A stretch of DNA of 64,000 nt from Takakia lepidozioides (Eukaryota; Streptophyta; Takakiopsida; Takakiales; Takakiaceae), in contig CM060731.1 of the NCBI GenBank assembly GCA_030704615.1, positions 32,116,001 to 32,180,000 of the forward strand. The letters run 5' to 3'. The position numbers were made by a program, and so were the translations under genes. This document shows, one piece after another, positions 21,690 through 32,950 of this stretch; position 1 is the stretch's first letter, and every line of letters begins with the position of its first letter. Below the pieces are notes generated by a model. The model was not told the DNA's origin, made no database searches, and saw only the letters and a list, made by a program, of their open reading frames with translations.

Positions 21690-22746
21690 TTAAAGCTTGG
21701 TTTTCCTAGAGCGTTCCAGAGCCAAATCTCTGCTCATGATTTGAGCACTCACACTTACTGCCTTGAGCCTAGCTTGAAACCGTTCAATAGGGTCTTGAAG
21801 GTGGACGGCGGATTGGGACCAACACGTTTTGAGCCTTTGTTTAAAGGAGGGGATTTTGAGGAGAGAGGTATTAAGTTTGTAGATACCTTTACCTCTGGAT
21901 TGGGTGTTTAGGATTTTTAGAGAAGCAGAAATGAATGCATGGTCGAAACCTTGCAAGATTGGGGTTTGAGGGTTCCTAGTTATCCATTGGACAATATTTA
22001 AAGAGCAGTAAAATCGGTCTAGCCTAGCCATTTGAAGGTCTGGTAAGGTTCTGTTGTTTGACCAGGTGAAGGTCGGAATTTGGGGTGTTGGTGGTGCGTT
22101 ATGGGAAATTGAAATAGCTTCCACTAGATTGTGTGAATGAGAGAGGTTGTTCCTAGTTATCCATTTCTGGCGTAGTTGGGTTAAAGGCGGAAGGGCATCT
22201 CCGGTCCTCTGGGGCCTCAACCATGTTGAAGTCTCACATGACCACCCAACCGTCTATGTAGTCAACATCTTTCATCTTGTTGTCAAGGGCAGTCCAGAAG
22301 TCTGCCCTTTCAGCGGTCGAGTTGGGTGCATAGACGTTGACTATGCCTAGTGTTCCTGCGTTGTTGGGAAGGTCCAGGGCACAATATTGGGCCCTTCTCG
22401 GAACCCATGAAGCCTCACAATGGAGGCAGGGGTGGAGAGAAGGGGAGAGGAGGATTACGGTATCCCCTCTTGAACCGGTGGATGTTGGCTTTCAGAGAGA
22501 GTTGTTGATTGGCCAAAGATGGTCAGTGAGGTGGGAAATTTTCTGGGTATCTAGTTTGTGTTCTTGAAAGGAAATGATGGCATCCTGGCGAAGCATTGGC
22601 TGCAGCCAGTTCCTAAGCCTGACGCTTTTTAGGGAGTCTGGGCCTTGCCCCAACCCCCCGATGTTCCATGAGGATAAACTAATCAACATGTGGGTGGAAT
22701 AGAAGGCCGAGGGTGGTAATCTCATTCGATGGCCCAGGGTTGTCAA
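21690..22746 (-). pseudogene. L1 endonuclease (APE-type) region
   Basis: The frame 22746-22492 starts ORF2 with L-I-S-L-S-S-W-N-I-G-G-L-G, then I-I-S-F-Q-E-H-K-L, which is the N-terminal part of an exonuclease-endonuclease-phosphatase fold (N and E metal ligands). The frame 22220-21690 continues with T-F-T-W-S-N-N-R and A-R-L-D-R-F-Y, then G-F-D-H-A-F-I-S, which contains the S-D-H-like end of the fold with D-H. This domain nicks the target DNA for L1 insertion. Frameshifts separate the parts. Confidence 0.8.
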
Positions 22747-22836
22747 AGAAAAAGTGGACCCTACGATCTGCTGGGAGTAGAGAGTTGACCCATCGAAAGG
22801 TGGGGGGTGGTTTGGGCAGGAGCTTCCTAACTTTGA

Positions 22837-24181
22837 TCATAACACATTGGTTTGGGTAGATGGGTCAGACAGGGCAGGTGGAGGTGGAGATGGGACGAAC
22901 TGGCTGGGGTTTGAGTTGATTGTGTTGATAGATATCAAATGGGTGTAGGTAAGGAAGAAGTTGGAAGGGAGAGGAAGATGAAGAGGGGGAATGTGGATGT
23001 TGTGGGGGAGATGGTTCGAGTAGGGTATTGAGAGAGAAGCAGGAAGAGAGATGGATGGAATATGCCTGCAGACAGATTTTGAGGAGGATTCATTGCGACA
23101 GAGGAGCCAACAACGTTTAGAGTTTTTTTTGTCAGCATAAAAAATGAAGCAAGGGGTGGGGTTTTGTGGAACCTGGTCCATTTTGGTGATGACATCTTCC
23201 ATGTTGGGCTCCGAAGCTGGAACTGCAGGCTGAAGTGGAGGTAGATCTTGATGGGCGATAGCTGGAGAGGCAGAAGAATATGGGGTGTCTTGCTGCGAAG
23301 GGCCTGATGCTGCTGGTTGACTTGGCATTGAGGGGGCAGGCGCCACGGAGCGGGCAGAAACACTTGATGAGGAGGATGGCGAGGGCGGGGGCCTAGCTCC
23401 GTAGAGGTGGTCCCACGTTCGCTCGAGGTCCCCTTTGTGGTTTTCCTCATCTATTTCTGCTTCCACAATTGCTTATAGCAAAGCAAAGGCATTGGTGAGA
23501 GTTTCTCTGAACCTTGGCTTGAGTTTGGCAGCCCTTCTTGGTTCCGAGAGAATGTTTTTCCGTACCCAAGATGAACCTGTATGTGGCTGCGTCCCATAGA
23601 TATCCGCTTCTTCCATAAGAGCCAGGATATGTGCCACAGGGTTACAACTGAGCCCTGGGAATTTGACCAAGAAAGAATCCCAGGAGACTTTGGTGGTGCC
23701 TGACAAGTGGTAGTGCGGTTGAAAAGCCAGAAAGAATTCTTGAATTTATTTTTTAAGCATATTTTCGGGGCAGTTGGTGGGCGAGTTGTTTGCAATGAAC
23801 TGTCGGACATCCTGCACGGTGATCCATAGCGATGCAAAGTGCCCCCAAGCCGCTTCAATGAGAAGGAAGGACATTGGCGGTCCTTTCTTGAAAATTAGTG
23901 GAGAAATGCAGGAAGTCTTTGGGATGTCCGGAAAGTCGATCTCTGAGGAGCAGCTGAGGGACAAGCCTGGGAATGTTTTGATTCCTGCAAGTGTCTTGGC
24001 AATGGCAGAGTGGGCATGCAATACCCGTGATGACCACAGTGTTCGAAGGCTGCGGAGACTTGTTGGGAAGAATGGCCGAATCCGCTGAAGGTGGGGTGGG
24101 TGTATGCAGAACCCCCCCTGCGGGTATCCATTTGCCTTTGCTGGCCCAGGTTGCCTTTACATGTGCTGATTCCAGTCTCAT
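22837..24181 (-). pseudogene. L1 ORF1 (gag-like) region
   Basis: Overlapping minus frames (24181-23855, 24021-23746, 23858-23451 and 23466-22837) together look like a plant L1 ORF1. They show a central globular part with G-P-P-M-S-F-L-L-I-E-A-A-W-G-H, then a long proline-serine-rich region (P-P-P-S-P-S-S-S-S-S-V-S) and a cysteine-containing C-terminus. Such proteins bind element RNA. Frame changes make it non-functional. The assignment rests on its position immediately before ORF2 and on composition more than on a firm motif. Confidence 0.6.
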
Positions 24182-24558
24182 TGGGTTTGTAGAGTCCCGG
24201 ACTTTCTTAGGGGCTGGAAGAGTGGGGCTGATGAAGTTTTATTTCAGGAAGTAGTTCTTCTATTTGACCAGGTACTTTTTCTGTATTTATTTTTATAATT
24301 TATCATGTCATTTTCTATCTCAGCATCCAAATCTTGAGCAACTGTATTAGTATCTGTGCCGCTAAATTTTTCAAAGATAGTGAAACAAAGGTCCAAAAAG
24401 GTTCCCGGAATAGATTGAATTTTCTTGTCAGGAAATCTTGTTTGGATTTTGGTTCGTAAGCTAATACTTAAGCTGCGCTTCAAAATGTTGAGCACGATTG
24501 TTCAATACTAATAACGCGTCGCTATCTAGTACCTTGTTTAACGAGAGTTATACTGAAC

Positions 24559-25198
24559 CACTGTTGGACTGGTATACCTGGTTGAACCTAGGTATGGGAT
24601 ACAGGTATGAATATATATATTGAAGAACATACCAGTCGGGTATGAAAGAACCAGTATACCCATGTGATAGGGGTACTGGGGGAGTATGGCTTTAGGATTT
24701 CCCCCACACACACCATACCAGTCTGGGTATATGGAGGAATAGCATGGTCCCGATACCAGTATTGCTGTGAGTTCATGGTGAATGGAGGTAGGTATGAGTA
24801 TATGTTAGTGCAGCTAGTTATACCCTGTACTACAATTTGGTTAATTCAAGGCTCCATGTTGCAATTTAGACTTCATTTGCTGTTTCGTGCTACTTTGGGT
24901 TACCTTTGCCTAGTGTTTCACGACTTGGATTAAAATTAACTATGTGCTAAATGACATTTATTTCTATGTATGGTGAGCGTAGAAATACCATACCAGTGCT
25001 CATACCCCCCCAATATCACTACAGAGAAAGGGCAATACCAGTACCATACTCATATACAGCCTAAAGTACAACTACTCACATACCCAAGTTGCTCATACCT
25101 GTATAGATACCTATACCAGCCTGGTATGAAAAAGGGGTGGGACCCTTCATACCAGGACCAGTCTGGTATTAAAAAATGGACATACCAGTCCAACACTG
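24559..25198. mobile_element. hAT-like non-autonomous element
   Basis: The left end CACTGTTGGACTGGTAT and the right end (inverse complement CAGTGTTGGACTGGTAT) are terminal inverted repeats, and the octamer TACTGAAC flanks both sides (24551-24558 and 25199-25206). 8-bp duplications and a C-A-G-T-G-like start are features of the hAT superfamily. Inside both ends are many direct and inverted copies of gg-tat-acc / cataccag, likely transposase-binding subterminal repeats. There is no transposase ORF in its 640 bp. Confidence 0.85.
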
Positions 25199-25626
25199 TA
25201 CTGAACACAGGAAATTCCAGTGCGCAACTAACTTGCCAACTTCTACACCTTGTCTGGGTTCACGAAATCGCAAATGATTCAAAACTGGTGACTTTGCAAT
25301 GGCCACATTCCTGCAACTGCAAATGTGATCACTCCAGTTGTGGATGGTTTATGTAACGGAAATTATAGACACTACAACTTATTCAAAGGTTCCACCTCAG
25401 CTATTGATATACAGGTGGACTTTAAGAAGCAAAACGAGATAGCAGCGAAATGATCAGTACGTAGGAATCAATTTCGAATCAGTCGACTTGAAGTTTTAAG
25501 CCCACAGGTTTAAGATTGACTTTTGCGATGATGTTTCACAAAATGAATTGCAATTTGAGTTTGCTTGAAATCGTCTTTAGAATATACAATCTGTTGTTCT
25601 ACGGTTCTCTATGATCTTTGATGCAG

Positions 25627-27320
25627 GCGATTTAACGGAAAGGAACATGTCTTCGTCGCGAACTATTTCCATCCAGAAGGGGACGAATCTTCCTAGGTAA
25701 GATGTGCACTAAGTGACCGGCGTGAGCATCTTATATCATTAACGCTCGTTAATATGTAATGAACTCGAAAGCAACTTTGATGCCCCACTGCATGAGTGTC
25801 AAGCTGTCCAGAACCTTTTAATTCCTCAGAAAACTCAGACAAACACAACATTAAGCTTCTGCTAGCTCCTGTAACTTCTGCTAACTCTACAAGCCAGCTC
25901 GCTGGCTGATCCCCCGGCATCGTTTCCTTGTCCTCGTCCTTGTCATTCAGCTGCTTGTTCACTGCAACCCACCCCACATGTCAGGTAAGTGTTCTTACCT
26001 GTACATTTATGTTGTACAGGGGCGTTTCCAACGGAAGAAAAAGCAGCTGATTGCTTACAACATTATGTCTCTGCGGCATAAGGGGAGGCTAGACATGGAT
26101 GTTGACACGGGACTCTACCCTGTATGTCCTCTGGATCACAGTATTTAGCTACCGTGTAGCACTATTCCAGTTGCGACTTTATAAGGCAATCTTATTGTTC
26201 TGAAAAGCAAGCAAATGTGAAGTACTCATCCGGTGGGAAATGTAAAGCCTTGATACTGGGTATTTCAATGTTGTAGGTCACAAAGTATGCGCGGGCCTTG
26301 GCAAAGTGGAATGGGCGACACATCATGGACCTCATCTGTCATTTGCGGAAAAGGTTATGCCAAGCATGCACCGCTAGCTACTGCGATTTCACATCATCCT
26401 TTTCCAGTAAATTCGTAGCATCTATCTACAAATTACTTATTCTTCAAGGTGATTATGTTCGAGTGTACATAGAAAGATTAATTAATTGATCCCGAATTAC
26501 AAACCGTGGGGTTTAAACTTGTCACATGTCTGTGCTCAACAACTGCAGGGCGCGCTTGGCCGACGGGACGCGGGTCTACAGGCATGTGAAAGCGTAAGTG
26601 ATGGAATTCCTGCGTAAGTGACGGTGTTCAAAACATCAAGCACTCGAATGTCTCCACGTTCGCAAAACTTGTTGTGCAGATAATTCACGAAATGTAACTT
26701 GGGATTATATGAACCCTCAGTGGATTTCTCTATACATACTCAGCCTTCCTCGACCTTGAAAAGCTAAGACTATTCATGCATCTGTTGATTGGTGTGGTGT
26801 GTCTGCTGTGTGCATTAATGCAGACGGGAAAGCAAAACGTTGGGAAAACGATGGGTCGCTCAAGTTCCTTACAAAGAGGGAGGATTGCGACGGTGCAAAA
26901 GTAAGACTTTCGGTGAGTTATAAACTGTGCTACAGTATAGCTCGTAATCTTACATTCACATCACATCAACTCATGAATGATGCTAAATTAGTTTGAAACG
27001 AACTGCGAGGACGCAGGGAAATATGTTTGATGCATCCATCGACGTGATTTGCAAGAGTATACGACATCTTGATCTCATACCATCGTCAACAATTTTGGTT
27101 CACAATGATAATTTTCAGGTACAGCAAAAGAGGCAGCCCAGTATGTTGAGCAGTGTCTCATCGAGATGGAAGGCTTTAACGCATGGACAAAATCAAGCCG
27201 ACCTAGTCGGTATTCGCCAGACATGCCCAGAAACTATTGGCCAGCTCCCTTCAAGAACTGGAGGACTGGCTTGTCTGTCAAGTGGCCCGGAAAACGGGCT
27301 AAAAAAATAGTCGTCACTTA
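25627..27320 (+). pseudogene. AP2-like gene, copy 1, frameshifted
   Basis: The exon order equals that of copy 2 (31290-32950). Exon A (25627-25696) has lost four bases relative to copy 2 between P-E and R-R-G-R, which produces an immediate TAG. Exon B (26020-26121) has one extra T in the middle of A-A-D-A-Y. The later exons still read well, including K-R-W-V-A-Q-V-P-Y-K-E-G-G, K-T-F-G, then T-A-K-E-A-A-Q-Y-V-E-Q-C and the shared C-terminus with a stop at 27318-27320. The first AP2-like domain is therefore destroyed. I infer that this copy is a pseudogene. Confidence 0.7.
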
Positions 27321-29420
27321 GGGCATTTCTTGATCAACTGTTCAATATCCTTGCAAGTTTACCATGCACGCAAGGATTGAGTAGTGGTTCGCAAATGTAA
27401 ATTTCAGCCAGATCATGAAACTCCTCAAGATGCTATGTATCCTCCAAGCCTCAAGGCTCATTTCGGCATGGCTAATGTTTAGAATTCTGACTTCGAAACT
27501 CAGTCTTCGGAACCTGCGGATAGTGTTCGTTGCAAGTAATGATCTGCTATTTTGCCAAACAACGCATACATTCCTTTCTTTAGAGCAAACCGATTCATGC
27601 GGCCTCCTGTATAGACCCTTAAGTGGAGCACGAAACAGTGGAGTGCTAGTTTCTAGGCATGAAGGCCCATGATGCCAGAATGTAGTTACAAATGCAAGAA
27701 TGCACTGTTCATGGAGTTCACAACGAATCATTGAACTGTAATCTTCCGGAAGATTTTATTAGGATGTTTTGAAATAACCTGATCATCAATCCTTGCATCA
27801 TAAGCACAATCCTCTAGGGATCATCAACTTGGGAAGAGCTTGGGAAGGCACTTGATGACATTCAGGCAAGTTCTGGATGGTCATTGCTAATTACTCCTAG
27901 CTGCTGACCAGGAGAGTGCCATAACTTCCCCTAGCCATTGAATAAGGGCACGTTAGTGAGGGAAGTAAGGGGACGTATATATGGGAGAGAGGTGCAGACG
28001 TTGCTGCGAAAGTACACGTGTGACCCTTTGCAGATTGCACCTGTAGAACAGAAAGCACAGAACAATCTTGAAGTACAGGGTTGAATGCTGCCAGCGTACA
28101 GATTCCTGCTCGCACCAGTTTCTCAAGGGCCCTTCACTCACTCCATAGTTCTGCACACACATCCTCCACCACAAAAAAGTTGGCATTGTTCTTCCATTTA
28201 TCTATTTTATTTGGTCCCTTTGGCTTACAGATTTCAGATTCACAATAGATACCATTCACACTTTGTTAACTAAGGAATTGCCTTAAAAAAGGCTTATCAC
28301 TAGACAAGAAAGCTTGTTAATATTATGTTTTGGTGCCTACCTTCTTAAAATGAGCCACCCCTACGATCACGCAGTGGAGACACTTCCATCTCTAACAATT
28401 TGCAAATGATTGACCAGTCTCGCTGTTCGCACCATGTTACAAATTACAATGAAGAAAGTAAGTAGCCAAGCCGATATACGGCACAGATTACACAAAAACT
28501 AGAGTCGAAACTTGAAACAGTGATTATTACGTGAAATCTTGGGGAAAAGGCAAGAACAACGTACACAGGCCCAGCAGTCTGAACAAAGAGGAGATGGAAC
28601 CTGCCAAAGTTTAGGGTACCATCTGCACTCCACAGCCATGATGACCTACCACTTCAGAAGAGGATTCTACAAAAAGTAAGCACCTTATGTGAAAGGACAG
28701 TAACAAAGAGGGCTCCGAGTTGTTTCCCAGCGAGTTGATATTATAGTACACAACCAGAAACTAGAACTGAGGAAGCGCCGAAACACAAAACTGACAGCAT
28801 TAATTTGACGGACATCGGAAAGAGAGGCAGGGCACTATGAGAGAGAGCTGAAAGAAAGCTGTTGGATGCCACAATTTTCTATTTGGAATTGCCTCCCGCT
28901 CAGAAGCCACAACATCTACGAGATCGTCTCCCCCTCAATTTTGCAGGAATCCGATGCTGAATGCAGCAGGAAGGGGATCGCTACTGCTCCTACCAGCTGC
29001 GAATTAGTTCTTGGAAGTGAAAAGGATCGCCTCCAGGAAGCATCAGGTCGTATATATGGATATCGATGTGGGGTGTAGCTGGAAGATGGAGATATCACAT
29101 TATAGTGGTCAGAAAGCTCTGACAAGGGAGGAGAAGGAATTACATCAGCTAGGTACCCAGTGATGTGCCGTCTATGCTGGAGTATCTCAGGAATGGTACT
29201 GTTTTTTCCATGGGACTTCACTCAGCGGTATCGATCCCTGGGCTATTTTTAGTAAAAGCAAACTTCACCCTTCACCCATACTTCACCCTGGGCTATATTT
29301 AGTAAAATCAAACTTTTCAAATGGGCTCAGGACATTCGGGTCAGGACATTCAGCAGTCGATAAATGTAGTACTCCTGCAAATTCTTTGGGTTTCAACATT
29401 TCTTTGTGTGCTTGAGCAAG
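27321..29420. other. Unassigned part of duplication copy 1
   Basis: There is no recognisable gene. Small frames such as 28866-29078 (70 codons, plus) and 29221-28916 (101 codons, minus) are the same in the second copy (34117-34329 and 34472-34167). That reflects near-identity of the DNA there and does not prove coding. Confidence 0.4.
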
Positions 29421-29423
29421 AGA

Positions 29424-29740
29424 ATATCAGTTGGTGGCTGCGACCAGCTTGAAGCCGCCTAGCTCAGCTGTGACCTTGAAGCCGCTTCTTCAGGAAGAGA
29501 TTATCATCTGGTGGCTGCAACCTTGAAGCCGCCTAGCTCAGCAGTGCCTGTGACCTGTGACTGAAGAGATTATCAGTTGGTGGCTCTGATCTTGAAGCCG
29601 CCTAGCTTAGCAGCGCCTGTGACCTTGAAGCCGCTTCAGGAAGAGATTATCAGTTGGTGACCTTGCCTAGCTCAGTAGAGGTGACCTTGAAGCCGCTGGA
29701 GAGATTAGCAGTTGGTGGCTGTGACCTTGAAGCTGCCTAG
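29424..29740 (+). repeat. Minisatellite upstream of RNase H ORF, copy 1
   Basis: About six imperfect units of roughly 45-60 bases, each built from gagattatcagttggtggct, tgaccttgaagccgcctag and ctcagcag. The array ends 5-10 bases before the ATG of the RNase H ORF. The equivalent array in copy 2 (34676-34870) is shorter. Confidence 0.8.
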
Positions 29741-29745
29741 CTAAC

Positions 29746-30177
29746 ATGACTACTCCACTTCAAGTAGAAGTTCATTACGATGCCAGTGCTAGGGGATGGG
29801 GCGCTTGGTGCTTAGAGGCAGGTCACACAAGTGAATTTCACGGGGAATTCTTGGATTCCAACATTAACCATTTGTCGACATCTTCAACACGGAGGGAGCT
29901 GCTTGCGTTGCAATCTTTTCTGGAAAAGGCCGGTCAGAGTTTGGCTTATTCAAGGATGGTGGTTATAGGGGACTCGCAAGGAGCTCACATAGTGCTTTCA
30001 AGAGGTGGATCTCGACATTCTCACCTCCAAGAAGTGCATACACGGATTCTACAGCTTTGTGAAGATTATTCTATCGTCCTAGATCATTCTATATGGGTGC
30101 CTAGAAACCAGAACAAGCTTGCTGATAGCTTGTCTAAAGCATGGAAATCCAATTCCAGGATTCAACGTATTCAGTGA
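29746..30177 (+). CDS. Solitary RNase H-like protein, copy 1
   Basis: An intact 143-residue frame encodes only an RNase H fold. The four catalytic acidic residues are present: D12 (V-H-Y-D-A-S-A-R-G-W-G-A), E51 (T-R-R-E-L-L-A-L), D76 (V-V-I-G-D-S-Q-G-A) and D127 (N-Q-N-K-L-A-D-S-L-S-K). The spacing and the W-V-P-R-N-Q-N-K-L-A-D ending resemble the RNase H domain of DIRS-like or related retroelements, which digests the RNA of RNA-DNA hybrids. No reverse transcriptase, protease or recombinase is next to it. The chosen ATG follows a minisatellite directly. It could be a retroelement remnant or a small exapted gene. Copy 2 encodes the identical protein. Confidence 0.7.
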   Translation: MTTPLQVEVHYDASARGWGAWCLEAGHTSEFHGEFLDSNINHLSTSSTRRELLALQSFLEKAGQSLAYSRMVVIGDSQGAHIVLSRGGSRHSHLQEVHTRILQLCEDYSIVLDHSIWVPRNQNKLADSLSKAWKSNSRIQRIQ

Positions 30178-30249
30178 AGAAGCTCCCCCTCTCGTATGGG
30201 TGTACCTCTTTTGCCAACAAGCAAGGCTTTGCCTGCTTGTTGAAAGTGG

Positions 30250-30530
30250 TCAACATTAGATTACAGTATGTTATGCCTAGACGTACTTCAAGATCGGTAT
30301 GAGGTCTTCCAGATTTTTATCTTACTACTGGATCGATCCTAGTGGATCACTGATTTCAACAGCTGGTCATTAAATTACATTAGATTATAGTATGTTATGC
30401 CTAGACGTAAAGCCATCAAGATCAGTATGAGGTACTTCCAGATTTATTATCTATCTACTGGATCAATCCTAGTAACATTGTGGATCACCGATTTCAACAG
30501 CTGGTCATTAAATTACATTGTAAAATGTTT
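30250..30530 (+). repeat. Tandem repeat of about 125 bases
   Basis: Two units start at agtatgttatgcctagacgt and run through tactggatc.atcctagt to tcaacagctggtcattaaat. The same pair occurs after the RNase H ORF in copy 2 (35395-35665). Confidence 0.8.
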
Positions 30531-30585
30531 ATTTAGAAGATAATGCTAAATTACATTGGTAAAGTTCTGTGGGCAAGATGTGGTA

Positions 30586-31190
30586 CCTTCACACACGCGC
30601 GCGCTCGCACTCTGCGCTTTTGTGTTGGCACCGCACATTCCTGCCCCCGAGGACTTGAGCCACCCGCAGGAGATCGACGGCCCCCGCACCAGTTTACGCT
30701 ATCCGACGCTCCATAGTTTCTGGCCCTTTGCATTATTAATGAAATTCCTAAAACTACCACCACAGAGGTAATGTTAGTGCTTCATCACAAGCTATATTCA
30801 AATATCTAAAATATATCTTGGAGGTTTCTACCCGAGTTGTCGGGCGGGTGGGCCCACCCTCGACCAGCGCCCGGGTATCAAGGTCTACAGACCGGGAAAA
30901 AGAGACACGTGGAACATGGGTGAGTTCGACCCGGCGTGGGCTACTTACGTGCGTGTGCTGCCGACTGTGCGTGCACATCGTCTGTGGCAGGGCTGCACCT
31001 GCAGTCTGGGACCGTCCTCCGCGTTTCTCCACAAACAATCCTACAAGGCGTGATGCGGATCCGGTGGCCACCCTCGAGGAATTGGGGGCTCTTCTCTGCA
31101 GTGCTGCTGCATGGGCCACCTCTCTCCAAGGGGGTGGAAAGGTGGTTCACCTATTAACCGAGTCATAGTTGGTGATCCAATTAAGATTGA
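30586..31190. other. GC-rich spacer between duplication copies
   Basis: This spacer is unique within the window. It contains (cg)-rich stretches such as cacacgcgcgcgctcgcact, which differ sharply from the AT-rich flanks. Overlapping open frames on both strands follow from the base composition. No domain or transposon end is visible. Confidence 0.4.
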
Positions 31191-31289
31191 CTTTTGCGAT
31201 GATGTTTCACAATATGCGTTGCTGAGTTTGCTTTCGACTTTAGAATATACAATCTATTGTTCTACTGTTATCTATGGTCTTTGATGCAG

Positions 31290-32950
31290 GCGATTCAACG
31301 GAAAGGAACATGTCTGTGTCGCGAACTACTTCCATCCAGAACGAAGGGGACGAATCTTCCTAGGTAAGATGTGCACTAAGTGACCGGCATGCTTATATCA
31401 TTAACGCTCGTTTATACGTAATGAACTCGAAAGCAACTTTGATGCCCCACTGCATGAGTATCAAGCTGTCCAGAACCTTTTAATTCCTCAGAAAACTCAG
31501 ACAAACACAACATTAAGCTTCTGCTAGCTCCTGTAACTTCTGCTTACTCTACAGGCCAGCTCGCTGACTGATCCCGCGGCACCCTTTGCTTGTCATTCAG
31601 CTGCTTGATCACTGCAACCCACCCCACATGTTAGGTAAGTGTTCTTACCTGTACATTTATGTTGTACAGGGGAGTTTCCAACGGAAAAACAAGCAGCTGA
31701 TGCTTACAACATCATGTCTCTGCGGCATAAGGGGAGGCTAGACATGGATGTTGACACGGGACTCTACCCTGTATGTCCTCTGGATCACAGTATTTAACTA
31801 ACGTGTAGCACTATTCCAGTTGCGACTTAAGGCAATCTTATTGTTCTGAAAAGCAAGCAAATGTGAAGTACTCATCCGGTGGGAAATGTAAAGCCTTGAT
31901 ACTGGGTATTTCAATGTTGTAGGTCACAAAGTATGCGCGGGCCTTGGCAAAGTGGAATGGGCGACACATCATGGACCTCATCTGTCATTTGCGGAAAAGG
32001 TTATGCCAAGCCTGCACCGCTAGCTACTGCGATTTCACATCATCCTTTTCCAGTAAATTCGTAGCATCTATCTACAAATTACTTATTCTTCAAGGTGATT
32101 ATGTTCGAGTGTACATAGAAAGATTAATTAATTGATCCCGAATTACAAACCGTGGGTTTTAAACTTGTCACATGTCTGTGCTCAACAACTGCAGGGCGCG
32201 CTTGGCCGACGGGACGCGGGTCTACAGGCATGTGAAAGCGTAAGTGACGGTGTTCAAAACATCAAGCACTCGAATGTCTCCTCGTTCGCAAAACTTCTTG
32301 TGCAGATAATTTTGTGTTCACGAAATGTAACTTGGGATTATATGAACCCTCAGTGGATATACATACTCAGCCTTCTGTCCCTCGACCTTGAAAAGCTAAG
32401 ACTATGCATGCATCTGTTGATTGGTGTGGTGTGTGTGTTGTGTGCATTAATGCAGACGGGAAAGCAAAACGTTGGGAAAACGATGGGTCGCTCAAGTTCC
32501 TTACAAAGAGGGAGGATTGCGACGGTGCAAAAGTAAAATTTTTGGTGAGTTATAAAGTGTGTTACAGCATAGCTCGCAATCTTACATTCACATCACATCA
32601 ACTCATGAATGATGCTAAATTAGTTTGAAACGAACTGCGAGGACGCAGGGAAATATGTTTGATGCATCCATCGACGTGATTTGCCAGAGTATACGACATC
32701 TTCTTATACCATCGTCAACAATATTTGTTCACAATGATAATTTTCAGGTACAGCAAAAGAGGCAGCCCAGTATGTTGACCAGTGTCTCATCGAGATGGAA
32801 GGCTTCAACGCATGGACAAATTCAAGTCGACCTAGTCGGTATTCGCCAGACATGCCCAGAAACTATTGGCCAGCTCCCTTCAAGAACTGGAGGACTGGCT
32901 TGTCTGTTAAGTGGCCCGGAAAACGGGCTAAAAAAATAGTCGTCACTTAG
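31290..32950 (+). CDS. AP2-like two-domain protein, 5' partial
   Basis: Six exons join in frame with GT-AG introns: 31290-31363, 31670-31770, 31923-31999, 32195-32239, 32456-32544 and 32748-32950 (stop TAG). Exons A and B give F-H-P-E-R-R-G-R-I-F-L-G, then E-F-P-T-E-K-Q-A-A-D-A-Y, the core of an AP2/ERF DNA-binding fold (strand 3, then the helix with EAA.AYD). Exons D to F give Y-R-H-V-K, K-R-W-V-A-Q-V, F-G-T-A-K-E-A-A-Q-Y-V-D and F-N-A-W-T-N, a second AP2-like domain. The C-terminus is basic (W-P-G-K-R-A-K-K). AP2 proteins are nuclear transcription factors. The N-terminal part of domain 1 (Y-R-G-V) is missing upstream. The exon phases all fit, which supports the model; the similarity is divergent. 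Confidence 0.65.

Larger units (their letters stand above)
20822..24250 (-). mobile_element. L1-type LINE, 5' half
   Basis: On the minus strand an ORF1-like region (24181-22837) is followed by the endonuclease start (22746) and the first half of the reverse transcriptase. It stops at about 20870, just after the Q-T-G-F-I-K-G-R-Y-I motif. The palm, zinc-binding region, 3' UTR and A tail are missing, which is unusual, since LINEs normally lose the 5' end. It is therefore a deletion or rearrangement product. Many frameshifts show age. Confidence 0.8.
25510..30585 (+). repeat. Segmental duplication, copy 1
   Basis: From ttaagattgacttttgcgat to ctgtgggcaagatgtggta this block aligns in the same orientation with 31191-35720. 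It carries an AP2-like gene, an unassigned region and an RNase H ORF. A block of about 355 bases at about 27336-27691 exists only here; the junction carries caa on both sides, so copy 2 probably lost it by a short-homology deletion. The spacer between the copies is about 600 bases. Confidence 0.9.

Noticed and set aside
29746-30530. A complete LTR or DIRS retrotransposon around the RNase H ORF
   Set aside because: No reverse transcriptase, integrase, tyrosine recombinase, primer-binding site or long terminal repeat could be found within the duplicated block.
30551-31168. ORFs in the GC-rich spacer
   Set aside because: Open frames occur on both strands and in several phases at once, which is expected from GC-rich DNA. 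No domain was recognised.
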